This document shows positions 6,907 through 10,786 of a stretch of 10,786 bases of DNA, one piece after another (positions within the stretch are counted from its first letter, which is position 1; each line of letters starts with the position of its first letter). The translations under genes and the position numbers were made by a program. The stretch is taken from positions 1-10,786 of the forward strand of contig SBHH01000084.1 of assembly GCA_006226265.1 (NCBI GenBank), read 5' to 3'. This DNA comes from Alphaproteobacteria bacterium (GTDB lineage: Bacteria; Pseudomonadota; Alphaproteobacteria; Sneathiellales; Sneathiellaceae). The notes beneath the pieces were generated by a model. That model was not told the DNA's origin, made no database searches, and worked only from the letters and a program-made list of their open reading frames with translations.

Positions 6907-8133
6907 ATGAGTATATCCCCTTCAAGTGAAGAAGAAATTCCCGCCGGCATTCCTTACCGCCCGCTTCTGATGACCCTCGCCATGCAGACGATTGCAACCA
7001 TGGCTGCCTTTTCCGCGCCGACCATCGCGCCGGCCATTGTCGAGGATTTGCATGTTGACGGAACGATGATCGGCTTCTTCGTCTCGACCGTTTATGGCAT
7101 CGGCATTTTCTCCGCCGTTCTTTCGCCTGACTTTATCCTGCGTTTCGGTGCTGTCCGGGTCGGACAGTTCGTCATGCTGGGAACGGTCGCGATGCTGGCC
7201 ATCGGCGGATCGGACGGATTGCTGGGACTTGGCATTTGCGCGGTGGTTCTCGGCATCGGCTATGGCGCGACCGCGCCGGTCTCGACCCATTTGTTGATCC
7301 CGCGAACGCGTCCGAAAGTGCTCAACCTCGTCTTTTCGATCCGGCAGATCGGCGTGCCGCTCGGCGGTGTCGCGGCGGCGCTCTGCCTGCCGCTTCTGAC
7401 CGTTGCCTTTGGTTGGCGCATGGCGTTTTTTGCGCAGATCATTCCCGCTGTCCTGCTGATCATAATTTTCCAGCTGCACCGGAAGTCCTGGGATGCGGAC
7501 CGGAACCCGGATCACCGGCTCCTGAAATCGGAAGGGCTGCGGCCCCTTTATCTCCTTCGCGATGACAAGCTGATGCGGGTTCTTGCGACGGCAAGTTTTG
7601 CCTATGCAGGCATACAGCTTTGCTTCATCGGTTTCATGTCGGTTCATTTGACCCATAAAACAAATCTCGATCTCGTGGCGGCGGGACAGGCGCTGGCGCT
7701 CTATCAGATTTCAGGGGTGGCGAGCCGTCCGGTCTGGGGTTGGCTCGCCGATAAATATCTTTCCGCCATCCGGCTTCTGGGGCTTTTGGGCCTTATCATG
7801 GCGCTCGCGGCAGTTGCGGCGGGGCAGCTTTCCGAAAACTGGCCGATTATCGCCATCTGGCTTGTCTGTATCGTCGCAGGTGCAACAGCGAGCGGTTTCA
7901 CCGGTATTGCCTATGGCGCTTTCGCGGCCTATGGCGGTAAATACCGGACCGAGGCGACGGCCTTGGGGTCCAGCGCGATGTTCGCGGGCGTTCTGATCCT
8001 GCCGACGGTTTTCGGCGTGATCGTGGGGCGGTTCGGCGATTATGCCGAGGCCTATGGTATTTTGGCCGTCATTGCTCTTCTGACAGGCCTGATGCTGATC
8101 TTCGTCAAAATGCCGGAACGCGAAAAACCCTGA
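6907..8133 (+). CDS. MFS transporter, 12 transmembrane segments
   Basis: A 408-residue inner-membrane carrier of the major facilitator superfamily. Twelve hydrophobic segments can be placed, roughly at 19-45, 52-76, 85-101, 104-130, 142-164, 170-190, 225-248, 257-281, 288-306, 312-340, 352-374 and 383-400. A polar loop (191-222) separates the two halves. A motif-A-like WGWLADKY lies after helix 8 (277-284); the corresponding first-half loop is degenerate (SPDFILRFGAVR). ATG 6907 is chosen because AAGGAGG (6892-6898) lies 8 nt before it; the open frame back to 6793 overlaps the upstream gene and encodes no membrane segment. The gene follows the SnoaL-like gene by 14 bp. In this setting it probably imports the carboxylic acid handled by the neighbouring enzymes, although export of a toxic intermediate is possible. 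Superfamily sure; substrate and direction unknown. Confidence 0.92.
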   Translation: MSISPSSEEEIPAGIPYRPLLMTLAMQTIATMAAFSAPTIAPAIVEDLHVDGTMIGFFVSTVYGIGIFSAVLSPDFILRFGAVRVGQFVMLGTVAMLAIGGSDGLLGLGICAVVLGIGYGATAPVSTHLLIPRTRPKVLNLVFSIRQIGVPLGGVAAALCLPLLTVAFGWRMAFFAQIIPAVLLIIIFQLHRKSWDADRNPDHRLLKSEGLRPLYLLRDDKLMRVLATASFAYAGIQLCFIGFMSVHLTHKTNLDLVAAGQALALYQISGVASRPVWGWLADKYLSAIRLLGLLGLIMALAAVAAGQLSENWPIIAIWLVCIVAGATASGFTGIAYGAFAAYGGKYRTEATALGSSAMFAGVLILPTVFGVIVGRFGDYAEAYGILAVIALLTGLMLIFVKMPEREKP

Positions 8134-8236
8134 ACAAACGGAAAACCCGCCGGCTATGACGTATTTTACGCTTCCCTCCGGCATTGCTTGTCCCTAGTCT
8201 TAACCCAAAGCAAAACAATAAAAATGGAGAAAAACA

Positions 8237-8698
8237 ATGGATATCGTTGGTCTGGGCCTGCATTACGAGGAATTGCCGATTGGCCGTCAGTTCAAGACGA
8301 TCGGACGGACGGTGACGGATGCGGATATCGTCAATTTCATCAATTGCACCGGTATGACCGAAGTGCTGTTCATCGATCAGGAATATCTGAAGGAACATTC
8401 CGATATCAAAGGCCGGGTTGCGCCAGGGGCGCTTGCCTATACGATTGCCGAAGGTTTGCTCGTCCAATCCACAATGCAGCATACGGGCCTTGCTTTCCTT
8501 AATATGGAGCTCAATATCCTCGGGCCGGTCTTCGCGGGCGACACCATTCATGTCGAATGCGAGGTGATCGAGGCGCGCATGACCTCTAAGGGCGGGCGAG
8601 GCCTTGTCCGCACCCGGAACAAAATTATCAACCAAAAGGGCGAAGTGGTCATCGAATACACGCCGCTTAGGATGATCAAATGCCTTGATGGAGCATAG
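8237..8698 (+). CDS. MaoC-like hot-dog protein without the catalytic Asp/His
   Basis: A 153-residue single hot-dog domain of the MaoC / (R)-specific enoyl-CoA hydratase family. It starts YEELPIGRQFKTIGRTVTDAD (10-30, in two parts), as these proteins do, and continues with FINCTGMTEVLFIDQEYL (34-51), VAPGALAYTIAEGL and NMELNILGPVFAGDTIHVE (the central hot-dog strands). An ungapped comparison with Aeromonas PhaJ, whose active site reads SEDFNPLH, puts Met40 at the catalytic Asp31 and Phe45 at His36. The later conserved His of the VHG motif is Pro here. A normal hydratase mechanism is therefore not supported; it could bind CoA esters, act as a partner subunit or do other chemistry. The start is ATG 8237, with GGAG 6 nt upstream (8227-8230). 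A 103-bp gap separates it from the MFS gene; CTAG(N2)TTAA at 8194-8203 is the only promoter-like sign there. It ends 23 bp from the convergent flavoprotein gene. Confidence 0.86.
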   Translation: MDIVGLGLHYEELPIGRQFKTIGRTVTDADIVNFINCTGMTEVLFIDQEYLKEHSDIKGRVAPGALAYTIAEGLLVQSTMQHTGLAFLNMELNILGPVFAGDTIHVECEVIEARMTSKGGRGLVRTRNKIINQKGEVVIEYTPLRMIKCLDGA

Positions 8699-8721
8699 GA
8701 TCATCCCTTGTTCGGGGCACG

Positions 8722-10215
8722 TTATCCCTCTCTTTTGCAATGATCCGCGGCAGAGGCCCCGGCGATTTTGCCGAAAACCGCGCCGTTGATCAGACCGCTA
8801 CCGCCTGGGTAATTGTGGTAGAAGATGCCGCCCACAATTTCCCCCGCCGCGAAAAGGCCGGGGATGGGGGCCTGATCCGTGCTCTGGACGGCGGCCGTCG
8901 TATCGATACGAAGTCCGCCAAAGGTGAAGGTAATGCCACAAGTGACGGCGTAGGCCTCGAAAGGTCCGGTATCGAGCGGATTGGCCCAGTTGGATTTTGG
9001 AAGCGAAAGCCCTTCTGTTCCTCGCCCGTCCTTCACATTTGGATTGAAGGGGATGTCCTTTTTGACGGCGGCGTTGAAAGCTTTAACCGTTTCAAGGAAA
9101 CGCGCGGGCTCGACCCCTTCGAGCTTGCCTGCGAGGTCTTCAAGGCTGTCCGCGGAAACTTTCGTCACCTGCCGGATGCGGTATTCATCACGGAGGAGAT
9201 GTGTCACTTTCGCATCGAATATCTGCCAGGCGAAGTTGCCGGTTTGCGCCAGAATTTCCCGGCCATATTTGGCGTAAGTATAGTTCCGGAAATCCGCGCC
9301 TTCATCGACGAAGCGTTCCCCCTCTGCATTCACCAGAATGCCGAAAGGGTAGGAATGCTTCTGGAAACCGTCGCCTACCGCAAGGTCACCGAATTCCGGC
9401 GCGTTGCGGTCCCAGCCGACGGCATGGCAGCCGGACCAGTTGCCCGCCGTGCTCGCGCCGATTTCAAGCGCCATGCGGATGCCGTCGCCATTGTTGAAGG
9501 CAGTGCCCCGCACTTTCGCGAGATCCCATGTCGGGCCAAGGTAACGGGTGCGCATTTCCGGGCTCGACTGAAAGCCGCCCGAGGCAAGGACGACCGATTT
9601 CGCCGCAATTTCCTCGATCTTTCCCTTATGGCGGATTTTAAGGCCGGTCACGGCGTTCCCGTCGGTCAAAATGGAAAGCGCGCGCGCCTCATATCGGATA
9701 TCGACGCCGTTCCTTTTCGCAATTTCCGTCAGCGCATCGACAAGGCCCGGCCCGCCGCCAACAGCCTCCACGGTCAGGCCGCCCCAGAATTTGAACTTGC
9801 CGTCGACTTTAAAGGCCTGCCGCCCGTAAATGGGCACGAACCGCACGCCTTTTTCGCGCATCCAACGGATCGTGGAGAAGCTGCTCCGGATCAGGGTTTC
9901 ACAGAGATCGGGGTTCGTCCGGTACTGGGTGACGCGGAACATGTCATCGAAGAACTGATCTTCCGTATAGGTACCGAAATCAGTCCGGGCGATTTCCTCT
10001 TCCGATAGGTCCGGCATAACTTCGCGCAAATCCTCCACCCCGTTATAGGCGAAGCGGATGGCGCCCGCCGTGAAGCGGGAATTGCCGCCGTTAAGGGCCT
10101 CCGGTGCACATTCAAGAACCAGCACTTTTGCGCCTTTTTCAGCCGCGCTCAATGCCGCGCAAAAGGCCGCGTTCCCGGCACCAACAACAATCACATCATA
10201 CGTCTTCTCAGTCAT
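8722..10215 (-). CDS. FAD-dependent dehydrogenase, TcuA-like (fumarate reductase flavoprotein superfamily)
   Basis: A 497-residue soluble flavoprotein resembling tricarballylate dehydrogenase TcuA. The FAD-binding fold begins at YDVIVVGAGNAAFCAALSAA (6-24, with Gly12 and Gly14), followed by GGNSRFTAGAIRFAYNGVED (43-62), DFGTYTEDQFFDDM (79-92), GRQAFKVDGKFKFWGGLTVE (131-150), ASGGF (211-215), GLFAAGEIVGGIFYHNYPGG (453-472) and the closing FAD motif GSGLINGAVFGKIAG (472-486). Compared with fumarate reductases, the substrate-binding HHT is TFT (429-431) and the Arg of NRLGG is Tyr469, so fumarate is an unlikely substrate. Arg310 may match the conserved proton-donor Arg. The start ATG 10215 follows GGAGGA (10221-10226) with 5-nt spacing and overlaps the upstream stop as ATGACTGA, implying coupled translation. 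No TcuB-like partner (Fe-S/haem electron transfer) is in view. It likely oxidises an organic acid next to the coupled dehydrogenase. Precise substrate uncertain. Confidence 0.88.
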   Translation of the reverse strand: MTEKTYDVIVVGAGNAAFCAALSAAEKGAKVLVLECAPEALNGGNSRFTAGAIRFAYNGVEDLREVMPDLSEEEIARTDFGTYTEDQFFDDMFRVTQYRTNPDLCETLIRSSFSTIRWMREKGVRFVPIYGRQAFKVDGKFKFWGGLTVEAVGGGPGLVDALTEIAKRNGVDIRYEARALSILTDGNAVTGLKIRHKGKIEEIAAKSVVLASGGFQSSPEMRTRYLGPTWDLAKVRGTAFNNGDGIRMALEIGASTAGNWSGCHAVGWDRNAPEFGDLAVGDGFQKHSYPFGILVNAEGERFVDEGADFRNYTYAKYGREILAQTGNFAWQIFDAKVTHLLRDEYRIRQVTKVSADSLEDLAGKLEGVEPARFLETVKAFNAAVKKDIPFNPNVKDGRGTEGLSLPKSNWANPLDTGPFEAYAVTCGITFTFGGLRIDTTAAVQSTDQAPIPGLFAAGEIVGGIFYHNYPGGSGLINGAVFGKIAGASAADHCKREG

Positions 10216-10786
10216 TCGTTTCCTCCAGGCTCGCGTCATAGTCGGCCCGTGTCATACCGGAAATCTGATTGATCAGAACCGGGAAATATTCTGCGCCAAA
10301 GCCTGCCGCGCTCGATCTTTCCAGCATCTTTTTGGCTAGCTCGGCGGAGGCAGCGGGAACATTGAAATCATGGGCGAGCTCCAGCGCGTAAGTGATGTCC
10401 TTCAAGGCATAGTCGGTCGCAAAGGCGGCAAGGGGGAAGCGGTTCGGCATCATGGCTTTGCGCCCGTGATTTCGAAGCGCGAAACTGTCGGCGGAGCCGA
10501 GGGAGAGCACATCGATCAGTGTTTCGCGGGAAACACCGGCCCGCTCCGCCGTGACCATGGCCTCGGACAAGGCAACAACGGTCTGAAAGAGAACCATGTT
10601 GTTCATCAGCTTCATGACCTGTCCCGTGCCGATGCCGCCGCAATGGGTGATTTCCTCCGCCGCCGCCGCAAGATAGGGGCGGATGCGAGCGAACAGATCT
10701 TCCTCGCAGCCCACCATGATGCTGAGCGTGCCGTCGATGGCCGCCTGCCGGGTGCGGGCAACCGGGGCATCGGCAAATTCGATCCC
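10208..10786 (-). CDS. Beta-hydroxyacid dehydrogenase family protein, 5' end cut by the window
   Basis: The C-terminal 192 residues of an NAD(P)-dependent dehydrogenase of the 3-hydroxyisobutyrate / 6-phosphogluconate dehydrogenase family. The Rossmann domain lies beyond the right edge. Visible parts begin GIEFADAPVARTRQAAIDG (1-19), then TLSIMVG, CGGIGTGQVMKLMNNM (49-64) with the catalytic lysine of the GxGxxxKxxNN motif at fragment residue 59, and an all-helical C-terminal domain ending in the typical KDITYALELAHDFNVPAAS stretch. The usual DAPVSGG substrate loop reads DAPVARTRQAA, resembling the DAPVGRT-type branch, which may handle a different hydroxyacid or aldehyde-acid. Its stop overlaps the start of the TcuA-like gene by 8 nt, so both enzymes are made together and may act on successive intermediates. 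Family sure; substrate unknown. Confidence 0.9.
   Translation of the reverse strand, partial: GIEFADAPVARTRQAAIDGTLSIMVGCEEDLFARIRPYLAAAAEEITHCGGIGTGQVMKLMNNMVLFQTVVALSEAMVTAERAGVSRETLIDVLSLGSADSFALRNHGRKAMMPNRFPLAAFATDYALKDITYALELAHDFNVPAASAELAKKMLERSSAAGFGAEYFPVLINQISGMTRADYDASLEETND

Noticed and set aside
8148..8181. GCCGG ... CCGGC pairing after the MFS stop codon
   Set aside because: A short stem around a long loop with no T-run after it, so it was not called as a terminator.
8698..8746. Inverted repeat GGATCAT / ATGATCC around the convergent gene ends
   Set aside because: A 7-bp stem with a 35-nt loop and no U-run, partly inside the coding end of the flavoprotein; not convincing as a terminator.
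8740..10008. Long open plus-strand frame (422 codons) opposite the TcuA-like gene
   Set aside because: The minus-strand product carries complete FAD motifs; this frame has no recognisable motif and starts inside the convergent gene without a proper ribosome site.
1..10786. Mobile element, CRISPR array, toxin-antitoxin, phage defence or biosynthetic core genes
   Set aside because: No transposase, integrase, regularly spaced repeats, nuclease or synthase motifs were found; every sizeable gene belongs to a metabolic, transport or regulator family.

Overview
The window is a densely packed, GC-rich bacterial region whose genes mostly encode acyl-CoA and carboxylic-acid metabolism. Protein style points to Alphaproteobacteria: an acyl-CoA ligase of about 630 residues, an AidB-type acyl-CoA dehydrogenase, HxlR regulation, and a TcuA-like flavoprotein next to a beta-hydroxyacid dehydrogenase. 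This is a judgement from sequence style, without a search. I see no rRNA, tRNA, CRISPR array, transposase, phage gene or plasmid function.

Layout from left to right. (1) A plus-strand pair encodes an AMP-forming acyl-CoA ligase (101-1990) and an AidB-type acyl-CoA dehydrogenase (2094-3764). (2) An HxlR-family repressor on the minus strand (3778-4281) is divergent from a PA1024-like NADH:quinone reductase / nitronate monooxygenase family flavoprotein (4398-5375). The 116 bp between them hold a promoter and an operator-like repeat. (3) A bidirectional terminator (about 5392-5429) separates that flavoprotein from a minus-strand crotonase-fold protein (5439-6227). (4) A plus-strand set follows: an NTF2/SnoaL-like protein (6374-6892), a 12-helix MFS carrier (6907-8133) and a MaoC-like hot-dog protein (8237-8698). 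(5) A minus-strand pair runs in from the right edge: a truncated beta-hydroxyacid dehydrogenase (10208-10786) translationally coupled to a TcuA-like FAD dehydrogenase (8722-10215).

Together the genes read as a catabolic island for an imported organic acid. The MFS carrier could bring it in, the ligase activate it to a CoA thioester, the acyl-CoA dehydrogenase desaturate it, and the crotonase, hot-dog and SnoaL proteins process the product. The flavoprotein/dehydrogenase pair would oxidise a free acid or hydroxyacid. The substrate cannot be read from the sequence.

The most notable observation is that both hydratase-fold proteins lack the family's catalytic acid/base residues: both glutamates in the crotonase, and the Asp and His in the MaoC protein. 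Plain hydration by either is therefore doubtful. The second is the HxlR/quinone-reductase pair, which looks like a quinone- or electrophile-responsive switch. I found no convincing evidence of a wholly new type of system; the interest lies in unusual members of known families placed together.
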